Both the position numbers and the translations under genes were made by a program. Below the pieces are notes generated by a model that saw only the letters and a list, made by a program, of their open reading frames with translations, did not search any database and was not told where the DNA came from. A DNA stretch of 64,000 nt, taken from contig CAWFXE010000001.1 in assembly GCA_963819715.1 (NCBI GenBank), positions 62,001-126,000 of the forward strand, written 5' to 3'. Below, in pieces: positions 15,595 through 24,325 of the stretch. How positions within the stretch are numbered: position 1 is the first letter of the stretch; every line of letters starts with the position of its first letter. Origin of the DNA: DASUPK01 sp963819715. GTDB taxonomy: Bacteria; Actinomycetota; Thermoleophilia; Solirubrobacterales; 70-9.

Positions 15595-16235
15595 CAGCCG
15601 CCCTCGATCGTGATTCGCTTGATGAGGACCGGTGCCTTCGGCCTGCCGGTTGGGCTCCCGAGCTGCTCGATCCGCTGGACGACGTCGAAGCCTCGCGTCA
15701 CGCGGCCCAGCAGCGCGTAGTCGGGGGTCAGTCCGGCATCGGCGACCGTCACCACGAAGAACTGGCTCCCCGAGCGGCCCGGAGGCTCCGCCGAGGTCTT
15801 CGCCATCGCAACGATCCCCCGCGTGTAGGAGAGGTCCTGAGGCGGTGCCTCGTCGACGAAGTAGCCGGGGCCGCCGCTTCCCGTGCCGGTCGGATCCCCT
15901 CCCTGAATGACGAACCCGGGAACGATCCGATGGAAATCCGTGTCGTCATAGAGCCCACGCCGAGCAAGATATGCGAACGACGAGCTGGTCTTAGGGGCCC
16001 TGGCCGTGTCCAGCGCGATCTCGAAGCTGCCGCAACTGGTCTCGACGGTGGCCGTCGCCGGTCCGCTCAGCGTCTCCTTCGGCGGCGGCAGCTGCACGTG
16101 CTTCGCCGGCGGCGCCGAGACCTCCGCGCAGCCCGCGGGCAGCGCGACGCTCGAGGTCTCATCGCCGCCTCCGCCACATCCGACAAGCAAGGCGAAGGCC
16201 AGCGAGGCCGCCAAGGGTGTCCGCCCCACTCTCAA
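15594..16235 (-). CDS. Cyclophilin-type peptidyl-prolyl isomerase lipoprotein
   Basis: 213 residues. A short signal with lipobox LLVGC (C20) predicts lipid attachment outside the membrane. The cyclophilin core follows (about 60-213): DFHRIVPGFVIQGGDPTGTG carries the catalytic Arg, and SQFFVV and ALLGRVTRGFDVV are intact. It should catalyse proline isomerisation in exported proteins. The TTG start at 16235 has TAGGCT (16244-16249) 8 nt upstream; an in-frame GTG at 16229 is the alternative. It is the first gene of the three-gene operon with Bcp and the hydrolase. Confidence 0.9.
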   Translation of the reverse strand: MRVGRTPLAASLAFALLVGCGGGGDETSSVALPAGCAEVSAPPAKHVQLPPPKETLSGPATATVETSCGSFEIALDTARAPKTSSSFAYLARRGLYDDTDFHRIVPGFVIQGGDPTGTGSGGPGYFVDEAPPQDLSYTRGIVAMAKTSAEPPGRSGSQFFVVTVADAGLTPDYALLGRVTRGFDVVQRIEQLGSPTGRPKAPVLIKRITIEGG

Positions 16236-16275
16236 GGCGAGGAAGCCTACTGACGGCGCCTGCGATCATCGCCGC

Positions 16276-16926
16276 ATGGCCGACACCGACCCCGCACCCC
16301 CGTCGACGCGCATTCGCGCGATCGGCAGGCTGATCAACTTCGTCGTGGCGCGAGCCCCCTTTGCCTGGCCATTGCTACGCGGCTTCAGCCATTCCTATTG
16401 GCAGGGTCGTGCGTCCTCCTGGGAGAAGCGAGTCAAGCGGGCCGGTGCCACCCACCTCGCGCCGCTCGCGGCCGCACTGCTGCACGTCCGCCCGGAGCCC
16501 GAGCGCGCCCTCGATATCGGAACCGGCCTTGGCGATGGCGCGTTGCTGATGTCGCGCGAGTTCCCCCACGCGCGGGTACGCGGCGTCGACCTCTCCGAGG
16601 AGATGATCCGCCGGGCTCAGGCACGGATCGGCCTCGACCCGGAGGGCCGCGTCGCGTTCAAGGTCGCCGACGCGTCGCACCTGCCCTTCGAGAACGACTC
16701 CTTCGACCTCGTCGCTCAGCTCAACATGCCGCCGTTCTTCTCAGAGATCGCGCGCGTGCTGCGCCCAGGCGGCTTCGCGATCGTCGCCGCGAGCTGGGGA
16801 GACCAGACGCCCTTCTACACGCCCGATCCGGTGCTCGAGCGCGGTTTCCGCAAGGCGGGCCTCGAGGAGGTGGAGCGCGGCGAGGCGGCCGAGGGCACGT
16901 ATTTCGTCGCCCGCCGCCCTTCGTAA
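16276..16926 (+). CDS. Class I SAM-dependent methyltransferase
   Basis: 216 residues. Motif I is ALDIGTGLGDGALL (about 76-89), followed by VRGVDLSEEMIRRA and the post-motif VADASHLPFENDSFDLV, typical of the UbiE/Methyltransf_11 family; ARVLRPGGF is motif III. The substrate is not deducible. It is divergent from the cyclophilin gene (40 nt) and precedes the lipid-kinase-like gene by 25 nt. ATG 16276 is chosen because the preceding in-frame sequence is the antisense of the cyclophilin gene. Confidence 0.88.
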   Translation: MADTDPAPPSTRIRAIGRLINFVVARAPFAWPLLRGFSHSYWQGRASSWEKRVKRAGATHLAPLAAALLHVRPEPERALDIGTGLGDGALLMSREFPHARVRGVDLSEEMIRRAQARIGLDPEGRVAFKVADASHLPFENDSFDLVAQLNMPPFFSEIARVLRPGGFAIVAASWGDQTPFYTPDPVLERGFRKAGLEEVERGEAAEGTYFVARRPS

Positions 16927-16951
16927 CGGCCCCCGCGAATAGATTCACCGG

Positions 16952-17857
16952 ATGGACCCCGACCGCCGCCACCTGCTGCTGGTCAACCCGCACTCCGCCG
17001 GCGGGCGGACCCTCAAGCTCCTGCCGGCCGTGGAGAGCGAGCTCGCGGCCAGGCAGGTCGCCCACCGGGTCGTGCGGACCCAGAGCCTCGAGCACGGCGT
17101 CGACGAAGCGCGGCGAGCCGCCTCCGACGGTGAGATCCCCGTCGTCATGAGCGGTGACGGCCTCGTCGGACAGGTCGGCGGCGCGCTGGCGGAGACCGGG
17201 ACGCCCATGGGGATCCTTCCCGGCGGCCGCGGAAACGACCTCGGGCGGGTCCTGAGCATCCCCGCCGAGCCCGCGGGCGCCGTTGCGGTCCTGGCGGCGG
17301 GGAACGAGCGCGAAATCGATGTCGGAGTGGTCAACGACCGGCGCTTCCTCTGCATCGCCTCGCTGGGGTTCGACTCGGAGGCGAACCGCATCGCCAACGA
17401 GGCCAGCTTCATCAGGGGCAACCTGGTCTACGCGTACGCGGCCCTGCGCACCCTGGCCGCCTGGAAGCCGCACCGGTTCACGGTCATCGTCGACGGGAAG
17501 TCCACGGAGTGCTTCGGATACTCCGTCGCCGTCGCCAACAGCCGGGCGTACGGCGGCGGCATGTTCGTGGCCCCTGACGCCCAGCTGGACGACGGGCTGC
17601 TGGATGTCGTGCTCACCGCCCACGTCGGCAAGCTCCGCTTCCTCAAGGGGCTGCCTCAGGTCTTCAAGGGCACGCAGGTGGACAATGAGGAGATCACCAT
17701 GCTGCGCGGCGCCGAGGTCGAGGTGACCGCCGACCAGGACTTCGCGATCTACGCCGACGGCGAGCATCTCGCCGACCTGCCGGCCAAGCTCTCCGTGCTC
17801 CCGCGCGCGCTGAAGGTGATCGCGCCGCCCGGGCCCTTCGCCGGACCACCGAGCTGA
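16952..17857 (+). CDS. Diacylglycerol/sphingosine kinase-like lipid kinase
   Basis: 301 residues, DAGK catalytic fold. VNPHSAGGR opens the domain; the nucleotide loop is MSGDGLVGQ where most relatives have GGDGT, and the second motif is LPGGRGNDLGR where most have GTxNDxAR. The central GDG and GND residues are kept. YAVALRTLAAW-type and YGGGMFVAPDAQLDDGLLDVVL elements of YegS/DgkB proteins are present. It probably phosphorylates a lipid at the membrane face. TAGATT (16940-16945) sits 6 nt before the ATG. It precedes murT by 24 nt, suggesting a link with envelope lipid turnover. Confidence 0.88.
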   Translation: MDPDRRHLLLVNPHSAGGRTLKLLPAVESELAARQVAHRVVRTQSLEHGVDEARRAASDGEIPVVMSGDGLVGQVGGALAETGTPMGILPGGRGNDLGRVLSIPAEPAGAVAVLAAGNEREIDVGVVNDRRFLCIASLGFDSEANRIANEASFIRGNLVYAYAALRTLAAWKPHRFTVIVDGKSTECFGYSVAVANSRAYGGGMFVAPDAQLDDGLLDVVLTAHVGKLRFLKGLPQVFKGTQVDNEEITMLRGAEVEVTADQDFAIYADGEHLADLPAKLSVLPRALKVIAPPGPFAGPPS

Positions 17858-17881
17858 CCGGGTGCCTACCCTGCGGGCGCG

Positions 17882-19258
17882 ATGAGCGCCCTCTTCAGCG
17901 CCAAGCGCGGCCTCGCCAAGGCCGTCGGGAGCCTCAGCCGGGCCAGCGGCCGCGGCGGCGGGACGACGCTGCCCGGGCGCATGCTCGTCCGGATGGCGCC
18001 GGACGCCATCGAGCGGCTCGCCGCGGATCTCGACCGGGGCTCGATAGTCGTCAGCTCCACCAACGGCAAGACCACCACCGCCGGGATGATCGCCGGGATC
18101 CTGGGGGCCGCCGGCCGCCGCCCCGTCCACAACCGGGCCGGATCAAACATGCACTGGGGCGTGGCGACGGCGCTGCTGGAGCAGTCCGGCGACGAGGGCC
18201 TGTTCGAGCTGGACGAGGCCTGGTTGCCCCGCGTGGCCCCGACCCTCCGCCCTCGCCTCCTGGTGCTGGGCAATCTCTTCCGCGACCAGCTCGACCGCTA
18301 CGGCGAACTCGAGCGCCTCGCCGACGAGTGGGCCGAGCTGGTCGCCTCGCTGGAGGGAACATGCGAATTTGCCCTGAACGCCGACGACCCCCTGATCGCG
18401 GACCTCGGCCGTGACCACGAACTGCGCCGCCGCCCCGGAGTGACCTACTTCGGCATCGAGGACAAGAGCCAGGCGCTGCCCGAGCTCCAGCACGCACACG
18501 ACGCGAAGCACTGCCGCCGCTGCGGCGCGCCGTACCGCTACGAGCGCGCCTTCGTCGGGCACCTCGGCCACTACCTCTGCCCCAACTGCCACGCGGACCG
18601 TCCCACTCCGGACATCGCCGCGACCGAAATCGAGCTGCACGGGATCTCCGGGTCGTCCGTGCTGATCACGACGCCGGAGGGGGATCTCCGGGTCGAGCTC
18701 CCCCTCCCCGGCCTTTACAACGTCTACAACGCGCTCGCCGCCGTCGCCGCGGGGCTCCGCTCCGGCGTGTCCCTCGATCAGGTACGCCAGGGCCTGGAGT
18801 CCATGCGTGCGGTCTTCGGGCGCGTCGAGACCATCGAGGTATCGGGCAAGCCGGTCTCGATCCTCCTGATCAAGAACCCGGCCGGAGCCAACGAGGTGCT
18901 CCGCACGCTGACGCTCGAGTCAGACAATGGCGGCATCGATCTCTGGCTCGCCCTGAACGACCGGATCGCCGACGGCCGCGACGTCTCCTGGATCTGGGAC
19001 GCCGACTTCGAGCTGCTCGCCGGCAGCGTCCGCAGGGTCGTCTGCGCGGGCACCCGCGCCCCTGAGATGGCTCTGCGCCTCAAGTACGCGGGCTGGCCGG
19101 AGTCTGCGATCGAGGTCATCGACCCGATCGAGGGCTCCCTCGACGCCGCGGTCTCCGCGGCTCCGGACCGCCTCTTCGCCCTCCCGACGTATACGGCTCT
19201 GCTCGAGCTCCGCACCCTGCTCGCCGACCGAGGCCTCGCGGCCGACTACTGGCAATGA
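17882..19258 (+). CDS. murT: Lipid II isoglutaminyl synthase, MurT subunit
   Basis: 458 residues. The Mur-ligase P-loop is STNGKTTTAGMIAG (about 59-72), followed by NRAGSNMHWG. A zinc ribbon is inserted at about 205-240: CRRCGAPYRYE and CPNCHAD supply four Cys. The C-terminal DUF1727 region (about 320-455) is present. MurT activates the alpha-carboxyl of D-Glu in lipid II, while GatD supplies ammonia, giving D-isoglutamine. The gene overlaps the methyltransferase by 4 nt (ATGA); gatD follows after it. The start lies 9 nt after TACCCT. Confidence 0.95.
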   Translation: MSALFSAKRGLAKAVGSLSRASGRGGGTTLPGRMLVRMAPDAIERLAADLDRGSIVVSSTNGKTTTAGMIAGILGAAGRRPVHNRAGSNMHWGVATALLEQSGDEGLFELDEAWLPRVAPTLRPRLLVLGNLFRDQLDRYGELERLADEWAELVASLEGTCEFALNADDPLIADLGRDHELRRRPGVTYFGIEDKSQALPELQHAHDAKHCRRCGAPYRYERAFVGHLGHYLCPNCHADRPTPDIAATEIELHGISGSSVLITTPEGDLRVELPLPGLYNVYNALAAVAAGLRSGVSLDQVRQGLESMRAVFGRVETIEVSGKPVSILLIKNPAGANEVLRTLTLESDNGGIDLWLALNDRIADGRDVSWIWDADFELLAGSVRRVVCAGTRAPEMALRLKYAGWPESAIEVIDPIEGSLDAAVSAAPDRLFALPTYTALLELRTLLADRGLAADYWQ

Positions 19259-19992
19259 CCTCGCCGGCGATCTGGCAGGAAGTCGAGTTCGGCTCGTACG
19301 ACGCGGACCTCCCCCTCTGGGTCGAGCTCGCCGAGCAGGCGGAGGGTCCCGTTGCCGAGCTCGGGGCGGGCGCCGGACGCGTCAGCCTCCACCTCGCCGG
19401 GCACGGATACGAGGTGGTGGCCGTTGAGCGGGATCTCGACCTGATCCGCGAGCTCGAGGTGGTGGCCGGGGAGCGAGGTGTCTCCCTCTCGGTGATCGCC
19501 GCCGATCTCAGCTCGCCCGCCGAGCTCCGCCTGCCGTTCCGGCCGGCGCTGGTGATCGGCCCGCTGCACGTCATCCAGGTCCTCGATGCGACCGACCGCC
19601 CGGCCCTGCTCGCCCGCCTGCTGGACGCGATGGCCCCCGGTGGAATCCTCGCCCTCACCGTTGTCGACGAGACCACGATCCTCAGCTCTGGCGCAGCCTC
19701 AACGCAGATCCTGCCCGACATGCGAGAGCTCGACGGCTGGGTCTACTCCAGCGAGCCCCTCTGGGTCCAGGTCGGCGAGCGGGCGCTGACGGTCCGGCGG
19801 CTCCGCGAGAGCGTCTCCCCCGAGGGCGAGATGGAGCGCGACATTCACGACGAGATCCTCTATCGAATCGAGCCGGAGGCCCTCGAACGGGAGGCCGCCG
19901 ACGCCGGTTTCACACCAAAGGGCAGGCGAGGGATCAGCTCCGGCGAGGACGAGGCCGACTCGACAGTCGTCCTCTTGGAGGTACCGGCATGA
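19255..19992 (+). CDS. SAM-dependent methyltransferase inserted between murT and gatD
   Basis: 245 residues. Motif I is VAELGAGAGRVSLHLA (about 31-46), then VVAVERDLDLIREL and MAPGGILALTVVD. The class I fold is clear, but the substrate is not. Both ends overlap neighbours by 4 nt (with murT at 19255-19258, with gatD at 19989-19992), so translation of all three is coupled. In most bacteria murT and gatD are directly adjacent. Position suggests a role related to the MurT/GatD product or to the complex, but this is only inference from context. Confidence 0.85.
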   Translation: MTSPAIWQEVEFGSYDADLPLWVELAEQAEGPVAELGAGAGRVSLHLAGHGYEVVAVERDLDLIRELEVVAGERGVSLSVIAADLSSPAELRLPFRPALVIGPLHVIQVLDATDRPALLARLLDAMAPGGILALTVVDETTILSSGAASTQILPDMRELDGWVYSSEPLWVQVGERALTVRRLRESVSPEGEMERDIHDEILYRIEPEALEREAADAGFTPKGRRGISSGEDEADSTVVLLEVPA

Positions 19993-20738
19993 GCGATGCG
20001 CCAGAGCTCCGCCTGCTCGCGCTCTATCCGGAGCAGATGAACATCTACGCCGACCGCGGCAACATGATCTTCCTGCAGCGTCGATGCGAGTGGAGGGGCA
20101 TCCCGTTCCGCTACGCGGCGGCCGGCCCCGGTGAGGGCTTCGACCCGGCAGAGCACGACCTGATCTACATCGGGGGCGGCCAGGATCGCGATCAGGTTCT
20201 GGTCGCAGAGGACATGCTGCGAACCAAGCGCGACTCAATCGCCTCCGCGGTTGAGGACGGCGCCGCACTTCTGGCCGTCTGCGGCGGCTACCAGCTCCTC
20301 GGCCATCACTACCAGCTGGGCGAGGAGTCCATCCCCGGCCTCGGGATCGCCGACCTCGAGACGGTGCGAGAGCCCGGCCCGCGCCTCATCGGCAACGTCT
20401 CGATCGAGGTCGACCTGGGCGAGGGCCCTCTGGTCCTCGCCGGCTTCGAGAACCATGGCGGCCGCACTCACCTGGGTCCCGACGCCGTCCCCCTCGGCCG
20501 CGTCCTGCACGGTCATGGCAACAACGACCGGGACGGCTACGAGGGAGTCAGGCGGCTGAACCTGATCGGCACCTACCTGCACGGTCCGCTGTTGCCCAAG
20601 AACGCCTGGCTCGCGGACCGCCTGATCTCCCTCGCGATAGAGCGCCGCACGGGGTCCCGGCCGGAGCTCGAACCACTTTCCGACGAGCTCGAGGCCGCTT
20701 CGCACGAGTCAGCCCTGCGCGCCGCCGACAACGGATAG
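19989..20738 (+). CDS. gatD: Lipid II isoglutaminyl synthase, GatD glutaminase subunit
   Basis: 249 residues, class I glutamine amidotransferase of the CobB/CobQ type. The nucleophile is C98 in LLAVCGGYQLLG and the His of the dyad is in GTYLHGPLLPKN (about 196). LYPEQMNIYADRGN at the start is characteristic of GatD. It releases ammonia from glutamine for MurT in the cytoplasm. Its stop TAG forms part of the -10-like TAGGAT of lemA. Confidence 0.95.
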   Translation: MSDAPELRLLALYPEQMNIYADRGNMIFLQRRCEWRGIPFRYAAAGPGEGFDPAEHDLIYIGGGQDRDQVLVAEDMLRTKRDSIASAVEDGAALLAVCGGYQLLGHHYQLGEESIPGLGIADLETVREPGPRLIGNVSIEVDLGEGPLVLAGFENHGGRTHLGPDAVPLGRVLHGHGNNDRDGYEGVRRLNLIGTYLHGPLLPKNAWLADRLISLAIERRTGSRPELEPLSDELEAASHESALRAADNG

Positions 20739-20749
20739 GATCCCGCCAC

Positions 20750-21307
20750 ATGATCGTCGTGATCATCGTCGTCGTCCTGCTCCTCCTCGTGGGGCTGACC
20801 TATGTCGTCGTCCGCAACGGCATGGTCAGCCTTCGCAACCGCTGCGACGAGGCCTGGAGCGGCATCGACGTCCAGCTCAAGCGCCGGCACGACCTGGTCC
20901 CGAACCTGGTCGAGTCCGTCAAGGGCTACGCGACGCACGAGCGCGAGACATTCGAGAAGGTCACCCAGGCGCGAGCCGCCGCCATGCAGGCGAGCGGGCC
21001 CGAGGAGGCCGGCAAGGCTGAGTCGGCCCTGACCTCCGCCCTGGGCGGTCTGCGAGTGGTCGCCGAGCAGTACCCCGAGCTGCGCGCCACCGAGAACTTC
21101 CAGCAGCTCCAGCGGAACCTCTCCGAGCTCGAGGACGAGATCCAGGCTTCCCGCCGGATCTACAACTCGAACGTCCAGCAGTTCAACACGCGGATCCAGC
21201 AGTGGCCTTGGTCGATCATCGCCAACCAGGGCGGCTTCGCCGCCAAGCCGTTCTTCGAGATCGGCGACGCCGCGGAGCGCGAAGCTCCGCAGGTCTCCTT
21301 CTCCTAG
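20750..21307 (+). CDS. lemA: LemA family protein
   Basis: 185 residues. One N-terminal membrane helix (1-20) is followed by a long helical domain with the LemA signatures NRCDEAWSGIDVQLKRRHDL and VPNLVESVKGYATHE, then YNSNVQQFNTRIQQWPW and a terminal FF. LemA proteins are membrane-anchored helical-bundle proteins of unclear function. The ATG has TAGGAT (20736-20741) 8 nt upstream and no Shine-Dalgarno sequence, so it may have its own leaderless message inside the murT-gatD operon. Confidence 0.92.
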   Translation: MIVVIIVVVLLLLVGLTYVVVRNGMVSLRNRCDEAWSGIDVQLKRRHDLVPNLVESVKGYATHERETFEKVTQARAAAMQASGPEEAGKAESALTSALGGLRVVAEQYPELRATENFQQLQRNLSELEDEIQASRRIYNSNVQQFNTRIQQWPWSIIANQGGFAAKPFFEIGDAAEREAPQVSFS

Positions 21308-21355
21308 GCCGCGCTTGACAGCGCCCGGGCCTGGGTAGCTCGCCTCTCGGCAGAG

Positions 21356-21375
21356 CGGGCTTCGCCCTCCGCTCC
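21356..21375. repeat. 20-bp intergenic repeat, copy 1
   Basis: CGGGCTTCGCCCTCCGCTCC contains the triloop hairpin GGGC-TTC-GCCC. The identical 20 bp recur at 30024-30043. Here it lies between the convergent lemA and dut genes. Confidence 0.75.
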
Positions 21376-21388
21376 TGAAACGAGCGGT

Positions 21389-21823
21389 CTAGGGGCCGCT
21401 GGACCCGAAGCCGCCCGCGCCGCGGGTCGACCCGTCCAACGCGTCGGCCTGCATCGGGCTGGCGGTGGCGATCGGCACCAGGAGCAGTTGGGCGATCCGA
21501 TCGCCCGGCTTGCACTTGTAGTCGATCGTCTGATCGGTGTTCAACAGGACCACGCGCACCTCGCCCCTGTAGCCCGGATCGATCAGGCCCGGCGAGTTGA
21601 TCAGGGTGACGCCGTGCTTCAGGGCAAGGCCCGAGCGGGGCAGGACCAGGCCGGCGAGGCCATCCGGGACCGCGACCGCGAGGCCGGTGCCGACGCTGAC
21701 CCGTGCCCCCGGCGGGATCCGCGCGCCCTCGGCCGCGTAGATGTCCAGGCCGGCGTCGTTGTCGTGGGCGCGAGTCGGCAGCGTCGCCTTCTCGCTGAGC
21801 TTGATGAACCTGAGCTCCTCCAT
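21389..21823 (-). CDS. dut: dUTP diphosphatase
   Basis: 144 residues, trimeric dUTPase family. Motifs present: DAGLDIYA (1), PRSGLA (2), GLIDPGYRGEV (3), GDRIAQLL (4) and RGAGGFGSSG (5). It hydrolyses dUTP to dUMP, limiting uracil in DNA and feeding thymidylate synthesis. The ATG at 21823 is preceded by TAGATT (21831-21836) at 7 nt; the longer open frame upstream is the antisense of hflX. It lies downstream of hflX on the same strand. Confidence 0.95.
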   Translation of the reverse strand: MEELRFIKLSEKATLPTRAHDNDAGLDIYAAEGARIPPGARVSVGTGLAVAVPDGLAGLVLPRSGLALKHGVTLINSPGLIDPGYRGEVRVVLLNTDQTIDYKCKPGDRIAQLLLVPIATASPMQADALDGSTRGAGGFGSSGP

Positions 21824-21884
21824 GTCGCCAAATCTAGAACCGGGTTCGGTCGGCAAGTCGGTGAGCGGATCGACCGTGAGCGGG

Positions 21885-23279
21885 TCAGCGCCGTTGGTCG
21901 CCGGCGGCTCGAACTCCGTCTCGAACTCCTCCAGCTCCTCCTCGCCATCCCCCGTTGACCGAAAGATCGGCGAAGCGATCGGCGAGGGCGGCAGGTAGTC
22001 GCGCGCGAACGAGTACCCCGTCCTCGCGATCTTCGCGCTCGAGGTCACCAGCGATCTCGTGAAGCTCAGAAAGACGCTCACCGGCGTCAAAGGGTACGAG
22101 CAACTGGACCTCGGTGAGTCCACGCGAGATCGAGGCGGCGATCCGGGCCCGCAGCTCGTCCAGCCCCTCCCCCGTCTCCGCCGAGACCTGGACGGCGTCG
22201 GGATGACGAAGCCTGAGCTCCCGACGCTGATCGGCATCGAGCAGATCCACCTTGTTCATCACCAGCAGGCGCGGCGAGTCCCCGGCGCCGATCTCCTCCA
22301 GCACGGAGTCCGCGGCGGAGATCGAGTCAACCCTCTCCTCCTCCGGCTCCGAGCCATCGACGACGTGCAGGATCAGGTCCGCCAGCACGGTCTCCTCCAG
22401 CGTCGCCTTGAACGCCTCTACGAGAGCGTGCGGGAGCTTGCGGATGAAGCCGACCGTGTCCGTGAGCAGGAAGCGGCGACCCTGGTGGGTGAAGGCTCTG
22501 GTTGTCGGGTCGAGAGTGTGGAAGAGCCGTTCGCCGACGCCTACGCCGGCGCCGGTCAGGGCGTTGAGAAGCGTCGACTTCCCGGCGTTCGTATAGCCCG
22601 CGAGCGCAACGGTGGGCAACGCCGCCCGCTCCCGCTCGGCCCGCATCACCGCGCGGTTCCGCTCGACTCCGGTCAACTGACGCCGCAGCGCCGTGATCCG
22701 GTCGCGCGCCAGGCGGCGGTCGGTCTCGATCTGGGACTCACCCGGGCCCCTTGTGCCGATGCCGCCGTCCATGCGGCCCGCTCCAAGGCGCTCGAGGTGC
22801 GTCCACAGACCCCTCATGCGAGCGAGGTTGTACTCCAGCTGCGCCAGCTCGACCTGGAGCTTTCCCTCGGCGGTATGGGCGTGGTCGGCGAAGATGTCGA
22901 GGATCACGGCCGTGCGGTCGATCACCGGCACGCCCAGGGCCTGCTCGAGGTTCCGCTCCTGGCGCGGTACCAGCTCGTCGTCGACAGCGACCAGGTTCGC
23001 GTCGTCCGCCGCTATCTGGCGCTTCAGCTCGGTCAGCTTCCCCCTGCCGAGATAGCGGTCGGGATCCGGCGCCTTGCGCGGCTGGGTCATCTCCCCCGCC
23101 GTCGCCACGCCCGCGGTGCGCAGCAGCTCCTTCAGCTCGGCGAGCGGGTCGTCACGGTGCTCGTCGTCGCGGACGACTCCGACTGCGATTGCGCGCTGGC
23201 GGGCGCGACGGTTGACGATGCCGGCAGCGCCGTTGACGAGTGCGCTCTCTGACTGCCGCCCGTTGCGGTTTCTCTGCAC
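21885..23279 (-). CDS. hflX: GTPase HflX, ribosome-splitting factor
   Basis: 464 residues. The HflX N-terminal domain contains RYLGRGKLTELK and DDELVPRQERNLEQ, then a glycine-rich linker GAGRMDGGIGTRGPGES. The G domain has GYTNAGKSTLLN (G1), DTVGFIRKLPHALVEAF (G3) and NKVDLLD (G4). HflX rescues stalled ribosomes by subunit splitting. GTG 23279 has TACCAT (23287-23292) 7 nt upstream. It follows the DMT transporter gene and lies in the actinobacterial recA-miaB-dapF-hflX order. The last 25 residues are Gly/Arg-rich. Confidence 0.94.
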   Translation of the reverse strand: MQRNRNGRQSESALVNGAAGIVNRRARQRAIAVGVVRDDEHRDDPLAELKELLRTAGVATAGEMTQPRKAPDPDRYLGRGKLTELKRQIAADDANLVAVDDELVPRQERNLEQALGVPVIDRTAVILDIFADHAHTAEGKLQVELAQLEYNLARMRGLWTHLERLGAGRMDGGIGTRGPGESQIETDRRLARDRITALRRQLTGVERNRAVMRAERERAALPTVALAGYTNAGKSTLLNALTGAGVGVGERLFHTLDPTTRAFTHQGRRFLLTDTVGFIRKLPHALVEAFKATLEETVLADLILHVVDGSEPEEERVDSISAADSVLEEIGAGDSPRLLVMNKVDLLDADQRRELRLRHPDAVQVSAETGEGLDELRARIAASISRGLTEVQLLVPFDAGERLSELHEIAGDLEREDREDGVLVRARLPAALADRFADLSVNGGWRGGAGGVRDGVRAAGDQRR

Positions 23280-23301
23280 TACCTCAATGGTAGGGGGAGG
23301 C

Positions 23302-24168
23302 TCAGGCGCGCTGAGGAGCCGGCGCGCGCTCCGCGCCGGGCACCATCGGCAGCAGAGCCGCCGCTCCGATCACCGCGACGAAGGCGAGTGAGCGGCCGAC
23401 GACCGCGACGGCGTCCGAGCCCATGGGGTCGCCGAAGACGACGATCCCGCCCGAGATGGCGGCCAGGGTTGCCGCGGCGGAGAAGGCGACGATCACGGCC
23501 ACCGGCTCCCCGATCTGCAGCCCGCGTCCGAGGGCGAGGAATGCGCCGATTCCGCCCAGGATCGCCGTCACCGTCCACGGACTGAACAGGCTGATCGGCT
23601 GAGACGGAACGAGATCCGCCAGAGCCTTGAGCGACACGTCGGACATGCCGAGCAGGATGCCGGCGGCGACCGCCAGCAGGACCGATCCCTGAACGGCCTG
23701 GCGGCTCGAGGACAGCATGAGCAGGCCACCCAGGGTCAGCAAGCCGCACTGGAACCCGAGCATCGTGACCGGGTCGAATCCGATTCCGGTTCGCGCGTGG
23801 CCCGCGGTCAGAGCCAGAAACGCCAGGCCCATCGCGCAGAGGGCCATTCCGGCCATCTCTCGACGGCAGATCGCGATCCCGAACCAGCGCCTGGCAGGAA
23901 TCGCCAGCATGGCCAGGCCGCCGGCGATCACAGCCTGGACCAGTGACAGCGGCGCCATCGAGAGCGCCGCCACGTGCAGGCACCAGGCGAGGAAGGCAAG
24001 GCCGAAGCCGATGGCCCACCAGCGGGAGCGAAACAGGGCCGAGGCGCTGCGCAGCGGGCTGCGCATGGCCACGTCCGGGGCGTTGACGGCGCCGCGGTGC
24101 TTGCACAACAGCGCCACACCGGAGATCAGGGCGCAGCCCAAGGCGAGTATCAGTCCGATTTCGCTCAT
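23302..24168 (-). CDS. DMT-superfamily (EamA-like) permease
   Basis: 288 residues, about nine hydrophobic segments spread along the whole length, with short polar loops, as in drug/metabolite transporters of the EamA or NIPA-like type. The substrate is not predictable. ATG at 24168 is chosen; the TTG immediately before it is the alternative. The last residues are Arg/Pro-rich. It stands 22 nt upstream of hflX. The 157 nt between it and the aminotransferase holds no gene or clear signal. Confidence 0.82.
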   Translation of the reverse strand: MSEIGLILALGCALISGVALLCKHRGAVNAPDVAMRSPLRSASALFRSRWWAIGFGLAFLAWCLHVAALSMAPLSLVQAVIAGGLAMLAIPARRWFGIAICRREMAGMALCAMGLAFLALTAGHARTGIGFDPVTMLGFQCGLLTLGGLLMLSSSRQAVQGSVLLAVAAGILLGMSDVSLKALADLVPSQPISLFSPWTVTAILGGIGAFLALGRGLQIGEPVAVIVAFSAAATLAAISGGIVVFGDPMGSDAVAVVGRSLAFVAVIGAAALLPMVPGAERAPAPQRA

Positions 24169-24325
24169 CAAATGAAGGGTCGGCGCGACACCGTGCCGCC
24201 TTTAGCTGAGCTTCCGATAAAGGCCGATTCGCCCCCGCCGCCGAGAATCCCGCCTGGCGCACCGTAGGGACCTCGTGAGCGCTCCGCGCCGGTTCGCCTC
24301 AGGAATGTCGCAAATAGCGGCCGGA

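Noticed and set aside
23279..24262. Alternative minus-strand frame of 327 codons over the DMT transporter
   Set aside because: The transporter frame has well-spaced hydrophobic helices; the alternative is Arg/Gly-rich and out of frame.
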